Assembly: GCF_001311985.1 (NCBI RefSeq)
Contig: NZ_BBCJ01000014.1
Span: forward strand, 1 to 64,000
DNA from: Geotalea toluenoxydans JCM 15764
GTDB taxonomy: Bacteria > Desulfobacterota > Desulfuromonadia > Geobacterales > Geobacteraceae
Reading direction: 5' to 3'
Length of the DNA stretch: 64,000 nt
Shown here: in pieces, positions 10,580-20,870 of the stretch
Layout: each line of letters starts with the position of its first letter
Position numbering within the stretch: position 1 is the stretch's first letter
Program-made: the position numbers and the translations under genes
Notes under the pieces: model-generated
Told to the model about the DNA's origin: nothing
Database searches by the model: none
The model's input: the letters and a program-made list of their open reading frames with translations, nothing else

Positions 10580-11002
10580 ATGGAAAGAGATGACATTCGC
10601 TGGCAGCAACGGTTTGTCAACTACAACAAAGCTCTGGCTCAACTAAAGAAATTCGTGGACAAGGGTGATTTGAACGAGCTTGAAGAGCAGGGGGTTATTC
10701 AGGCCTTTGAGTATACATATGAATTGGGTTGGAATGTGATTCGGGACTATTTACGCGAGCAGGGCAATCGGAGTATTCATGGGTCGCGTGATGCCATTCG
10801 TGAGGCGTTTGCCCTTGAGTTGATCATTGACGGAGAAGGCTGGATGGATATGCTGAAGGACCGCAACCTTACGGTTCACACCTACAACGAAGATACCGCC
10901 CGCACCATAGCGGAGAATGTGATCTCCCGATACTTCGAACTGTTCAAGGCATTACAGTATACCATGCAACAGATAGCCGACCGGAGCAATGGGAATGAAT
11001 GA
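10580..11002 (+). CDS. nucleotidyltransferase substrate-binding (HI0074/HepT-like) protein, probable toxin partner
   Basis: This 140-residue all-helical protein of the HI0074 type is always paired with a minimal nucleotidyltransferase. The segment RNLTVHTYNE contains R-x4-H-x-Y, the RNase motif of HepT toxins, whose tyrosine is the residue AMPylated by the partner antitoxin. The stop overlaps the start of the next gene by 14 bases, so the pair is translationally coupled. It sits between two terminator-bounded housekeeping units, as an inserted module would. Known from family: HepT/MntA is a type VII toxin-antitoxin system. Inferred: this pair works likewise. A substrate-binding role without toxicity remains possible. 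Confidence 0.8.
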   Translation: MERDDIRWQQRFVNYNKALAQLKKFVDKGDLNELEEQGVIQAFEYTYELGWNVIRDYLREQGNRSIHGSRDAIREAFALELIIDGEGWMDMLKDRNLTVHTYNEDTARTIAENVISRYFELFKALQYTMQQIADRSNGNE

Positions 11003-11315
11003 CATGCGCTTCGGGCTCAAGGAAAGCACAATTGATCGGTTAAACCATGTTTTCGCCGCTTATCCGCAGATAAAACAGGTCATCATCTACGGGTCACGCG
11101 CCAAAGGTAATTATCGCATTGGCTCGGATATCGATCTGACTATGGTTGGCGATGACCTTACCCATTCTCAACTGTTGCGCATTGCTAACGAGTTGGACGA
11201 TTTATTGCTTCCCTATAAGATAGACCTTTCCTTGTTGCGGCAAATCGGCAATCCCGATCTGGTCGAGCACATCAAGCGGGTTGGCAAGGTGTTTTACGAA
11301 AGAGCAGGCAATTAA
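10989..11315 (+). CDS. minimal nucleotidyltransferase (MntA-like), probable antitoxin
   Basis: A 108-residue protein with the DNA polymerase beta-like fold. The signature GS-x10-D-x-D is complete in GSRAKGNYRIGSDIDL, and a third acidic residue is expected in YKIDLSLL. The MntA antitoxin uses this site to AMPylate its HepT partner. The start at 10989 (ATGGGAATG) lies inside the preceding gene, while ATG codons at 10995 and 11004 are alternatives. The gene is intact, and the order toxin-antitoxin matches the Shewanella hepT-mntA operon. Confidence 0.85.
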   Translation: MGMNDMRFGLKESTIDRLNHVFAAYPQIKQVIIYGSRAKGNYRIGSDIDLTMVGDDLTHSQLLRIANELDDLLLPYKIDLSLLRQIGNPDLVEHIKRVGKVFYERAGN

Positions 11316-11329
11316 GAAGGAATTTTTAC

Positions 11330-12050
11330 ATGCAGGAACGCTTACAGAAAATACTTTCCCAGGCCGGCATAGCCTCCCGCCGGGAGGCTGAAAAAATCAT
11401 TACCGCCGGTCGCGTGGCCGTTAACGGACAAGTCGTAACCGAGTTGGGTTCCAAGGCAGATGCCGAATCAGATCGGATTACTTTGGACGGCAAGCCTATC
11501 AGGCAGGAGTCCCGCAAGCGTTATCTCCTCCTTTACAAGCCGGTCGGCTACATGACCACCATGAAAGATCCGGAAGGGCGACCCATTGTCACCGACCTGC
11601 TCAAGGATGTGAAGGAGCGGGTCTATCCGGTGGGGCGGCTCGATTACAATACGGAAGGGCTGCTGCTCCTGACCAATGACGGAGCTTGGCAAACAGGCTT
11701 GCACACCCAAGCCACGAGGTGGATAAGGGCTATCTGGTGCGGATCAGGGGACAGGCGAGCCCATCGCAACTGAAGCATCTGCAGATGGGGGTAGAGCTGG
11801 AAGACGGCATGACCGCGCCGGCGCAGGTCTCACTGGTGCGGGAAAGCGACCATAACTGCTGGATCTCCATTACCATCCACGAGGGTCGTTACCGCCAGGT
11901 GCGCCGCATGTGCGAGGCGGTGGGGCTGACCGTGGTCAGGCTGAAACGTTCACGTTACGGTTTCCTGGAGATAGGGGAACTCAAGCCTGGTCAGTACCGG
12001 GAATTGAGTTCAACAGAGGTTGAGCGCTGCAGCAGGGAGAGCGGAAGTAG
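11330..12050 (+). CDS. rluB: 23S rRNA pseudouridine synthase, RsuA/RluB family (two indels)
   Basis: The enzyme isomerises uridine in rRNA. The N-terminal S4 RNA-binding domain is MQERLQKILSQAGIASRREA. The catalytic motif VGRLDYNTEGLLLLTNDG contains the active aspartate, and IHEGRYRQVRRMCEAVG is the conserved C-terminal motif. Frame breaks lie near 11684 (NDG-E-LANRLAHPSHEVDKGYL after repair) and near 12024. At the second, one missing G turns EVEALQQGERK-stop into a run-on that would join the next gene. With the base restored the stop is TAG at 12048-12050. AAGAAGGAA precedes the ATG. Confidence 0.9.
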
Positions 12051-12066
12051 ATACGAGGATCTGATT

Positions 12067-12501
12067 GTGCGCCTCTGGACCCTGCATCCCAAATACCTGG
12101 ACCAGAAGGGACTGGTTGCCCTGTGGCGGGAAGCGCTGCTGGCCCAGGCCGTTCTCAGGGGGCAGACGCGGGGGTATGTCCACCATCCCCAGTTGATCCG
12201 CTTTCGCGAGACCGCTGTCCCGGAGGCATCCATCGCCGCCTATCTGCAGGAGGTTTACCGGGAGGCACTCAAGCGGGGCTATGCGTTCGATCGGAACAAG
12301 ATCGGACCGACCGATGGAGCTGAACCTCTTGCGGCAACCTCAGGACAGCTGGAGTACGAATGGGGCCATTTGCGGGAGAAACTTCGGGCTCGCTCTCCCT
12401 CGTGGCTGGATAATCTAGAGTCCTTTTCTTTCCCCGACCCCCATCCCCTGTTTCGCATTGTCCCTGGCCCGGTAGCGGACTGGGAACATGTGAGACCATA
12501 A
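12067..12501 (+). CDS. pyrimidine-dimer DNA glycosylase-like protein
   Basis: This 144-residue protein begins with a GTG codon preceded by ACGAGG and reads MRLWTLHPKYLDQKGLVALW. It resembles the bacterial family annotated as pyrimidine dimer DNA glycosylase/endonuclease V. Conserved features visible are GLVALWREALLAQAVLRG, HHPQLIRF and the C-terminal LFRIVPGPVADWE. If the name is right it would nick UV-damaged DNA, but catalysis is not proven for this branch and the T4 enzyme's N-terminal threonine is absent here (Arg2). It follows rluB by 16 bases and is probably co-transcribed. It is not a real fusion with rluB. Confidence 0.6.
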   Translation: MRLWTLHPKYLDQKGLVALWREALLAQAVLRGQTRGYVHHPQLIRFRETAVPEASIAAYLQEVYREALKRGYAFDRNKIGPTDGAEPLAATSGQLEYEWGHLREKLRARSPSWLDNLESFSFPDPHPLFRIVPGPVADWEHVRP

Positions 12502-12541
12502 AAAAATCCCGTTACACCTTGCTCGGTGAACGGGATTTTTT
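12501..12541. terminator. bidirectional terminator between convergent units
   Basis: The stem AATCCCGTT/AACGGGATT with an inner CACC/GGTG extension has A-rich and T-rich flanks. It can serve both the rluB unit (+) and lepA-lepB (-). Confidence 0.85.
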
Positions 12542-12558
12542 ATTGACTGACAGCGGTT

Positions 12559-13217
12559 CTAATCGATCAGCTTGCCGATGCTTCTCCAGCGTACGCCGAA
12601 ATTTTCCTTGTCCCAGGACCAGTACTTGATGAAGGCGAGCCCTTTGATCTGGTCGTTCCTGACGAATTTCCAGAAGCGGCTGTCGTAGGAACGGTCCCGG
12701 TTATCTCCCATTACAAAATAGGCATTGGTCGGCACGGTAATCAGATCGGTGTTATCCCGGGGATTCTGTTCTTTTGGGATAACGTCCTTCTCCTTGTGGA
12801 CTTCGTGGGGGTTTTCGTACAGCTTGCCGTTGACGTAGACCTTCTTGTTGATCACCTGAACCGTATCCCCTGGGGTGCCAATGACCCTTTTTATGAAATC
12901 CTTGCTGGGGTCTTCGGGATATTCGAAGACAATGACATCGCCACGCCGGGGATCCCTGATCTTCAGCAATCTTGTAGTGGTAAAAGGAATTTGGGTACCG
13001 TAAATGAACTTGCTGACCAGGATATGATCGCCGATGGCAGGGTATCTTCCATGGAACCGGAAGGGATCTTGAAGGCCTGGACGATAAAGGTACGGATAAT
13101 AAGTGCCAGAATAACGGCAATAATTATGGACTCGGCATATTCCCGAACAATGTGTTTTTTCTTGACCTGCGGCTCTGGTTTCACCGATTCCGATGTCATG
13201 TTCTTGTAATCTTCCAT
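12559..13217 (-). CDS. lepB: signal peptidase I (one indel)
   Basis: The membrane-bound serine protease removes signal peptides from exported proteins. One N-terminal membrane segment (SIIIAVILALIIRTFIVQAF) is followed by the nucleophile motif IPSGSMEDTL. The general-base lysine is in DFIKRVIGTPGDTV, and box E is VMGDNRDRSYDSRFW. One base is lost near 13046 between MEDTL and IGDHILVSKFIYG. The length, about 219 residues, is usual for the family. It follows lepA by 44 bases, the classical lepA-lepB pair. Confidence 0.95.
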
Positions 13218-13261
13218 GGATTATCCTTTGTCTGTATCAGAGATTGAGGGCTTTATCCTCT

Positions 13262-15058
<1,797 letters not shown>

Positions 15059-15091
15059 ATTACCCTTTTATTACCTGTAGTTGAACAAGTA

Positions 15092-15120
15092 ACAATATAT
15101 AACTATACCTTGAATGTAAA
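15092..15120 (-). promoter_or_regulatory. promoter of lepA-lepB
   Basis: On the minus strand TTTACA and TATTGT are separated by 17 bases in an AT-rich stretch. The -10 lies about 34 bases before the lepA ATG. Confidence 0.5.
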
Positions 15121-15160
15121 GGGATTTCTGAGGTTTTGCCAGGAGGGGAAAGGGGTGAGA

Positions 15161-15355
15161 TCAGGGAGCTATTTTTTCATTCAGTTCATGAAGAAGTTTG
15201 TCCACATCCACCTTATGTACCGAGGCGCCATGCTCCACTGCCTCAAAATCGGCTATCTGGCAGTCATGGCAATCGAGTCCGTACCGCTCGAAGATGGTGA
15301 TGGTTTGGGGATACCGCCGGATAATGTCACCAATGGTCATGTCCTTGTTGATCAT
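15161..15355 (-). CDS. DUF1858 domain protein
   Basis: A 64-residue cytoplasmic protein starting MINKDMTIGDIIRRYPQTIT, with a CHDC motif in ERYGLDCHDCQIADFE. DUF1858 proteins are small helical domains, also found fused to redox enzymes; the CxxC pair suggests a metal or redox role, which is unproven. I start at the ATG at 15355 because AAGGAGC lies directly upstream; an upstream ATG would add nine residues lacking a ribosome site. It follows coaD by 33 bases in the rsmD-coaD unit. A second DUF1858 gene lies at 25.9 kb. Confidence 0.8.
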   Translation of the reverse strand: MINKDMTIGDIIRRYPQTITIFERYGLDCHDCQIADFEAVEHGASVHKVDVDKLLHELNEKIAP

Positions 15356-15388
15356 GGTCGCTCCTTGTGCCATCTTCGGCAAATTATT

Positions 15389-15873
15389 TCAGCGATTGAA
15401 CTTCGCATCCAGAGCCTTTTTGACCGCAGGGGGAACAAGGCCTTCTATGGGTCCGTTGAGGGAGCTGACTTCTTTGACTATGGATGATGAGAGGTAGCTA
15501 TAGGGTACGGAGGTCATCATGAACAGTGTCTCGATGTCTTGGGTGATGCTTCTGTTCATCTGGCCAGCTGGAATTCGTATTCGAAATCCGATACCGCCCG
15601 CAACCCGCGGATGATCACCGTTGCCCCCTGATCGCGCACGTAGTCCACCAGAAGGCCGGTAAAGGTGTCGACTTCTGCCCGTTCACTGTCGCCCAATACC
15701 TCCTTGATCAAGGCAATGCGCTCATCTGTGGGAAACAGGGAGTTCTTCTCCGAATTCTTAGCCACAGCGACGATGATTTTGTCGAAGATCCTCAGTCCAC
15801 GTTCGATGATATCCAGATGGCCGTAGGTAATGGGATCGAAGGACCCGGGATAGACAGCTATTTTCAGGGGCAT
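15389..15873 (-). CDS. coaD: phosphopantetheine adenylyltransferase (one indel)
   Basis: CoaD catalyses the fourth step of coenzyme A synthesis, adenylating 4'-phosphopantetheine. The nucleotidyltransferase motif T/HxGH is [32 protein letters not shown] is the conserved central segment. After a missing base near 15562 the chain continues [16 protein letters not shown] and reaches [15 protein letters not shown], the second nucleotide-binding motif. The full length of about 161 residues is typical. It starts 9 bases after the rsmD stop. Confidence 0.93.
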
Positions 15874-15882
15874 GTTAATCCT

Positions 15883-16446
15883 CTAGCTTGATTTTTTAAG
15901 AAAAGCCAAGACGGTGTCTCCGTAGACCCTTCTGTCGAACTGCTGCAACTGACCAAAACCGGCAGGAATATCTTCCTGCACCGAAAACTCCGCGACTACT
16001 ATAGTATCATTGGTAGCAAGCAAAGAGTGTGATAAAAATTCAAGAACTTTCTCCGTGTGTCCCTTGCGGTATGGTGGATCAAGAAAAATGAGACCAAATC
16101 CGTCCCCCTGTCTTTCCAGAAGCCTCAGGGCTACCAGTGCTTCTTCGACCAGGAGGCGGGATTTTTCCGCAAAACCCAGCATCTGCAGGTTTTTCCCAAT
16201 CATGGCTGCAGACTGGCGGTGATTGTCGATGAAGACGGCATAAGCGCCGCCCCGGCTGAGCATTTCAATGCCAAGGCTGCCGGTTCCGGCAAAGATGTCC
16301 AAGGTCCTGACGGCTGACAGGTCGTCCATAAGGTTGGTCAGAATGTTGAACAGGGATTCTTTTACCCGGTCGGCAGTAGGCCTTACCCGCATGTCTTTGG
16401 GCGAAGCCAGTTTACGCCCTTTTGCCGAACCGCTTATGATGCGCAA
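15883..16446 (-). CDS. rsmD: 16S rRNA (guanine966-N2)-methyltransferase
   Basis: The SAM-dependent enzyme methylates G966 of 16S rRNA. LRIISGSAKGRKLASP is the typical N-terminus. DIFAGTGSLGIEMLSRG is the SAM-binding motif and LIFLDPPYRKG the catalytic DPPY. I start at a TTG (16446) preceded by GGAG; the reading frame is open further upstream to 16494 but those residues do not resemble the family. The gene is intact. rsmD-coaD is a widespread gene pair. Confidence 0.9.
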   Translation of the reverse strand: MRIISGSAKGRKLASPKDMRVRPTADRVKESLFNILTNLMDDLSAVRTLDIFAGTGSLGIEMLSRGGAYAVFIDNHRQSAAMIGKNLQMLGFAEKSRLLVEEALVALRLLERQGDGFGLIFLDPPYRKGHTEKVLEFLSHSLLATNDTIVVAEFSVQEDIPAGFGQLQQFDRRVYGDTVLAFLKKSS

Positions 16447-16573
16447 TTGCCAGTTTCTCCATGAACCTGATCTTTTTTGCCAAGCTCGATTCATATGCTA
16501 TTATAGAACAGCATTTTTGAAAAGGTTAAAAACCTACCATGAAGGGGTGGGCTCGTCAAGGAGAAGTTTGTTG

Positions 16574-16602
16574 TTGACACCTTCCTGACCTGATACTAAA
16601 GA
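16574..16602 (+). promoter_or_regulatory. promoter of dgt
   Basis: A perfect TTGACA is followed after 17 bases by TAAAGA. It is 23 bases ahead of the ATG, which has the strong ribosome site TTGGAGGAAT. Confidence 0.45.
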
Positions 16603-16624
16603 GTACTTAATTGGAGGAATATGC

Positions 16625-17776
16625 ATGTCAGAAGCTGCAACTGTTATGGAAAGACCTGACCTGGCCGGCTATGCGGCAAAAAGTTCGCTCTCGCGCGGGC
16701 GCAGGTACCCGGAGGAGTTGCGCGACGACCGCCCTGCCTTCGAGCGTGACCGGGACAGGATCATCCATTGTGCTGCATTCAGGCGTCTGGAATACAAGAC
16801 CCAGGTATTCGTCAATCACGAAGGGGACTACTATCGTACCAGGCTCACCCATTCTCTTGAGGTGGCACAGATCGCAAAGGGCATAGCTCGCAGGCTCAAA
16901 CTGAACGAGGAACTGACGGAGGCCCTGGCCCTGGCACATGATCTGGGTCATACCCCCTTTGGCCATACCGGAGAAGAAGTTCTGAACCGCCTGATGAAGG
17001 GCTTTGGCGGTTTCGAACATAATCTGCAGTCACTCCGGGTGGTGGACGAACTGGAGGAAAGGTACCCGGAATTCAACGGCCTGAACCTGTCCTGGGAGGT
17101 TCGAGAAGGGATTATCAAGCATTCTTCTCCCTATGACAGGCCTGAAGGTGGCATTGCCGAATTTCTGCCGGGGATCGTTCCGACTGTAGAAGCCCAGCTG
17201 ATGAATTTTGCCGACGAGATCGCCTATAACAATCATGATATTGACGACGGACTCAAATCCGGATACATAACCCTGGAGCAACTGGAGAGTGTGGATCTGT
17301 GGCGTGAGGTCCGGCAGAACATAGCCGCTCAGTATCCGGGCATTGATCCCGACAGGCAGAAGTGTCAGACCATAAGTGCCATCATCGGCCTTTTAATCAC
17401 CGATATCACCGAAACCACCATGGGCAATATCAGGACCAACAACATCAAGGATCTCGACGACCTGCGCCGGGTCAACAGCCAGGTGGTCTGTTTCAGCCCT
17501 CAGGTGGCAGAGAAAAACCGACAGCTGAAGAGATTTTTGATGGAAAACCTTTACCATCATTACAAGGTGGAAAGGATGCGGGTAAAGGCAGAGCGATACC
17601 TTTCACAGCTGTTCGATGTCTACATTTCCCATCCGACCCTGCTGCCGCGCAAATATCTGGAGAAAATGGAGCGTGAAGAGCGGGAACGGGTGGTCTGCGA
17701 TTACATTGCCGGCATGACCGACCGCTTTGCCCTGGACGAATACAAGCGGCTCTTCGAACCATATGAAAGGGTGTAG
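16625..17776 (+). CDS. dgt: deoxyguanosinetriphosphate triphosphohydrolase-like protein
   Basis: This intact 383-residue HD-superfamily enzyme hydrolyses dGTP or other dNTPs to the nucleoside and triphosphate. The metal site is THSLEVAQIAKGIAR (His) and AHDLGHTPFGHTGEEVL (His-Asp). FADEIAYNNHDIDDGL is the third metal motif. The N-terminal YRTRLTH segment and the length fit the short bacterial dGTPase-like branch. It may tune dNTP pools or act against phage DNA synthesis, as some relatives do; neither can be read from sequence. It is transcribed alone. Confidence 0.9.
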   Translation: MSEAATVMERPDLAGYAAKSSLSRGRRYPEELRDDRPAFERDRDRIIHCAAFRRLEYKTQVFVNHEGDYYRTRLTHSLEVAQIAKGIARRLKLNEELTEALALAHDLGHTPFGHTGEEVLNRLMKGFGGFEHNLQSLRVVDELEERYPEFNGLNLSWEVREGIIKHSSPYDRPEGGIAEFLPGIVPTVEAQLMNFADEIAYNNHDIDDGLKSGYITLEQLESVDLWREVRQNIAAQYPGIDPDRQKCQTISAIIGLLITDITETTMGNIRTNNIKDLDDLRRVNSQVVCFSPQVAEKNRQLKRFLMENLYHHYKVERMRVKAERYLSQLFDVYISHPTLLPRKYLEKMEREERERVVCDYIAGMTDRFALDEYKRLFEPYERV

Positions 17777-17837
17777 GATACGCCGAGTGATGGCTTAGAT
17801 CATCTTTTTGGCAGGCGGCAACCTGAAGAGAAATATC

Positions 17838-17866
17838 TTGACTCATTAGCCTGTGATGGGATAGAT
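17838..17866 (+). promoter_or_regulatory. candidate promoter upstream of the riboswitch
   Basis: TTGACT and ATAGAT are separated by 17 bases, placing the transcript start about 20 bases before the aptamer. The -10 is weak. Confidence 0.4.
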
Positions 17867-17892
17867 TTTTCAACACCAATTCGATTCAGATA

Positions 17893-17973
17893 GACGATAA
17901 TACTAAACCACCTGTGAAGGTGGGGCGGAAAGCCTAATGGGTCTCAAGGAGACAGCCGGGTTGCCGAAATATC
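17893..17973 (+). promoter_or_regulatory. GEMM-I (class Ib) riboswitch aptamer, probable 3',3'-cGAMP sensor
   Basis: The conserved GEMM core is present: AAACC then a small hairpin, GGGGCGGAAAGCC, a GTCTC/GAGAC hairpin, and GCCGGGTTGCCGAAATATC. P1 pairs GATA (17896-17899) with TATC (17970-17973). Aligning to the Vibrio Vc2 c-di-GMP riboswitch by the AAACC block puts A, not G, at the position equivalent to G20 (base 17902). In Geobacter riboswitches this A20 variant binds cyclic AMP-GMP rather than c-di-GMP. The alignment was by eye; ligand specificity is inferred from this base. Confidence 0.88.
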
Positions 17974-18007
17974 AATTATAGATATCCGGTCCCGGCTGTT
18001 TCTATTT
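17954..18007 (+). terminator. riboswitch expression platform: intrinsic terminator overlapping the aptamer
   Basis: AGCCGGG (17954-17960, part of the aptamer) can pair with CCCGGCT (17991-17997). An inner ATATC/GATAT stem would disrupt P1. A T-rich tail GTTTCTATTTT follows. Aptamer and terminator are mutually exclusive, so ligand binding should permit transcription (an ON switch). Confidence 0.8.
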
Positions 18008-18038
18008 TCAGGTCCGGCAAATTGAAAGGAGATATAGT

Positions 18039-18608
18039 ATGAAGAAACTGCTTTTGATGCCGATGATGGCGGCAATTTTGTCTGCACAGCCTGTTTTGGC
18101 AAATGTCGGCTTCGACATGAACATCAACATCGGAAATGGCGGTGGCAGACAGCCGGCAACGGTGGTCGTTCCTTCACCGGCACCCGTTTCCATTGTCGTA
18201 GAAGAACCACCCGAGTTCATCATTCCGTCAGCTCTAGGTTTTTATGTGGCAGTGGGCATCCCCTACGACATGTTCTATATCTCCAACACTTACTATGTAT
18301 ACCGCGACAACACCTGGTATCGTTCTCCCCGCTATAACGGACCGTGGGTAGCTACTTCGTATCGCAGGCTTCCTCAGGGACTCCGTCGCCACAAATTTGA
18401 AAGAATCCGCTATGTCAGGGATGAAGAGTACCGACGCTACCGTGGGGATGGAGATCATTATCGTGGAAGGCACTTCCGTCCCGACAAGCATGAAATAAAA
18501 GAGCGTCGTAAGGAAGAGCGCGAGCGTATGAAGGAAGAGCGCAAGTGGGAAAAGGAAGAACGAAAGTGGGAAAAGCATGAGCGGAAGCATGGGCGGGATG
18601 ACGATTAA
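18039..18608 (+). CDS. secreted protein of unknown function under riboswitch control
   Basis: The 189-residue protein starts with a signal peptide (about residues 1-21, ending SAQPVLA). A Gly/Pro-rich linker follows, then an aromatic-rich segment with FYISNTYYVYRDNTWYRS and YNGPWVATSYRRLP. The last 60 residues are almost entirely charged, built of Lys/Arg/Glu repeats such as KEERKWEKEERKWEKHERK, probably a long helix. I recognise no enzyme domain. GAAAGGAG precedes the ATG. The leader carries the GEMM-Ib riboswitch; such switches in Geobacter control genes linked to extracellular electron transfer, so an envelope role tied to surface growth is inferred. The gene is intact. Confidence 0.85.
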   Translation: MKKLLLMPMMAAILSAQPVLANVGFDMNINIGNGGGRQPATVVVPSPAPVSIVVEEPPEFIIPSALGFYVAVGIPYDMFYISNTYYVYRDNTWYRSPRYNGPWVATSYRRLPQGLRRHKFERIRYVRDEEYRRYRGDGDHYRGRHFRPDKHEIKERRKEERERMKEERKWEKEERKWEKHERKHGRDDD

Positions 18609-18631
18609 CTGACCATCTGCATGACCTGATC

Positions 18632-18667
18632 AAAAGGGCAGGGAGGCTTTTCTCCTTGCCCTTTTTT
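18632..18667 (+). terminator. terminator after the riboswitch-controlled gene
   Basis: The stem AAAGGGCA-GGGAG/CTCC-TTGCCCTTT is followed by TTTTTTG. It reaches the 3' end of the convergent yhbY gene and may serve both. Confidence 0.8.
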
Positions 18668-18672
18668 GTGTT

Positions 18673-18993
18673 TTATTTGCGGGAAGGCTTCTTCGCTGCT
18701 TTTTCAGACGGAAGTTCTAATGTGGGCTTGTCGGCTTTCTTGTAAAGCAGAAAGGTCCTGCCCAACACCTGAGCAACCTCGGCACCGCATGATCCGGCAA
18801 GTTCGGCTGCAGCTTCATATCTGTCCAAAAGGCAACTCTCCAGTATTTTCACCTTGATCAACTCATGTGCGGCAAGGGCTTCCGTTGTTTCCCTGACCAG
18901 GGACTCATTAATCTCGCCTTTGCCGATGGTAATGACCGCCTTCAGAGGGTGTCCCAACCCCCTGAGAAATCTCTTCTGTTTTCCTGTCAGCAT
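18673..18993 (-). CDS. yhbY: YhbY-family CRM-domain RNA-binding protein
   Basis: This ~106-residue protein is a single CRM domain. The N-terminus MLTGKQKRFLRGLGHPLKA and the GxxG loop in ITIGKGEINESL are diagnostic. YhbY associates with the 50S ribosomal precursor in E. coli. The start is placed at ATG 18993, with GGGGAACAG upstream; an earlier in-frame start at 19056 has no family support. The C-terminus is a Lys-rich tail (EKAAKKPSRK). The gene is intact and monocistronic. Confidence 0.88.
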   Translation of the reverse strand: MLTGKQKRFLRGLGHPLKAVITIGKGEINESLVRETTEALAAHELIKVKILESCLLDRYEAAAELAGSCGAEVAQVLGRTFLLYKKADKPTLELPSEKAAKKPSRK

Positions 18994-19266
18994 ATCTGTT
19001 CCCCGTAAATTATTTTGATCGCTGCGATTAATACCATCTCCGGCTGCCCAAGGCAAATTTATTATGGCAGGTTTGGAGATACGTCGTTCTGGTGCTGCAT
19101 TTACCGTTCCCTGGGTAAAGTGTAGAAAAAGTAAATTGTTTGTGTAATGTTGTTACTCATATTTATTGGATGATTGCCGAGTTACTGGTAAATTATTAAT
19201 AGAGTTTTAAGGGTGGGTGCTGCTAAAATCGCTAGTTATGCAGGGTTAGCACGGGTGAATGTGGAG

Positions 19267-19282
19267 TGGCATGGATCTGGCA
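19267..19282 (+). promoter_or_regulatory. sigma-54 (RpoN) promoter of the glutamate synthase operon
   Basis: TGGCATGGATCTGGCA matches the -24/-12 consensus TGGCACGrNNNTTGCW at 14 of 16 positions, with GG and GC in exact register. It lies about 62 bases before the GTG start. Bases 19057-19266 upstream hold no gene and could carry enhancer sites; I see no clear NtrC palindrome. Confidence 0.7.
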
Positions 19283-19343
19283 TATTGGTAGCCGAAACAG
19301 CTGTCCCATGTATATCCGCTGTACCTGGTTTCGGGAGGTCAAG

Positions 19344-20866
19344 GTGCTTTACAAAACTGTCAATGAGTCATTCAACGAATTTGTTATCGACAGGAGCGAT
19401 GCCAAGTGCATTCGCTGCAAGGTCTGTGTCCGTCAATGCTCCTATGGGTCCATTCGTATGTGGATCAAGACAATGTCCTGATCGAGGATAATACCAGCTG
19501 TATCGGCTGTCGCCGCTGCTCGGCCCTCTGTCCGACCGGCGCCATCACCATCCGGTCCAACGAGGAAGTTTTCAAGAAAAACGAGTCCTGGTCCACAGCC
19601 CATATCCGCAATCTGTATGCCCAGGCCGACACCGGCGGCATTCTCCTTGCCGCATGGGCAATCCGGCCAAATATCCCATTTATTGATCATATGCTGCTGG
19701 ACGCATCGCAGGTTACCAATCCCTCTATCGATCCATTGCGGGAGCCCATGGAGCTGCGCACCTACCTGGGAAAAAAGCCCCATTCCATAGAAGTTGTTCA
19801 GGACAAGAAGACGGGCAAGCCGACGCTGAAGACCAAGCTCTCACCCCAGCTCAAGCTTGAATATCCTTTTATTTTCTCTGCCATGAGCTATGGCGCCTTG
19901 AATCTCAATGCGCACCGGGCCATGCTGCCGCCGCCCAGGAATTGGGGACCATCTATAACACCGGCGAAGGCGGTCTGCACAAGGACCTGTACAAGTATGG
20001 CAAGAATGTCATCGTCCAGGTTGCTTCCGGGCGTTTCGGTGTCAGCGAGCAATACCTGAATGCCGGTGTGGGGATCGAGATCAAGGTGGGGCAGGGCGCC
20101 AAACCTGGTATCGGCGGTCATCTGCCGGAGAAAAAGTCAATGACCAGATCTCCGAGACCCGCATGATCCCCATGGGCTCCGACGCCATCTCACCGGCGCC
20201 GCACCATGATATATATTCAATAGAGGACCTGCGCCAGCTGATCTTTGCCCTGAAAGAGGCGACCAATTACGAGAAGCCTGTTTCCGTGAAAATCGCTGCC
20301 GTTCATCACGTGGCGGCCATTGCTTCCGGCATAGCCCGGGCCGGTGCCGACATCATTACCATCGATGTTTCCGCGGGGGTACAGGTGCAGCACCCCAGGT
20401 TATACGTGACAATGTGGGCATTCCCATGGAGCTGGCCCTGGCCGCTGTCGATTCCCGGTTGCGCGACGAGGGGATCAGGAACCAGGTCTCCATCGTTGTC
20501 GGTGGCGGGGTAAGGAACTCGGGCGACGCCATCAAGGCCATCGCTCTTGGTGCCGATGCCATCAACCTGGGGACCTCGACACTGCTCGCCATGGGCTGTA
20601 CCCTTTGCCAGCGCTGTTACACCGGCAAGTGTCCCTGGGGGATCACCACCAACGACCCCTATCTTGCCAAACGCCTCAATCCGGAAGTCGGCGCCGAAAA
20701 GCTCGTCAACCTGGTTCACGCCTGGGGTCATGAGATGAAGGAGATCTTGGGTGGTATGGGCCTGAACGCCCTGGAGTCCCTGCGTGGCAACCGCTACAAG
20801 CTGCGGGCTGTCGGCCTTTCCGAAAAAGATATGAATTTGTTAGGCGTTATGCCGGCAGGGGAATGA
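19344..20866 (+). CDS. split glutamate synthase, FMN/synthase core with N-terminal ferredoxin domain (about four indels)
   Basis: The ~507-residue protein is the archaeal-type glutamate synthase core. The N-terminal 4Fe-4S motifs are [14 protein letters not shown] and [15 protein letters not shown]. The (beta/alpha)8 synthase domain shows [35 protein letters not shown] and [20 protein letters not shown]. Breaks near 19445, 19925, 20115 and 20378 are each repaired by one base (for example [10 protein letters not shown] at the last). I start at a GTG (19344) with GGGAGG upstream. It lacks the glutaminase and GXGXG domains, which are separate genes downstream, so the five-gene operon as a whole converts glutamine plus 2-oxoglutarate to glutamate. 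Confidence 0.88.
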
Positions 20867-20870
20867 TCTG

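Noticed and set aside
11686..12501. RluB fused in frame to the pyrimidine-dimer glycosylase-like protein
   Set aside because: One missing G near 12024 removes the RluB stop. With it restored the stop is at 12048-12050 and a GTG with a ribosome site starts the next gene.
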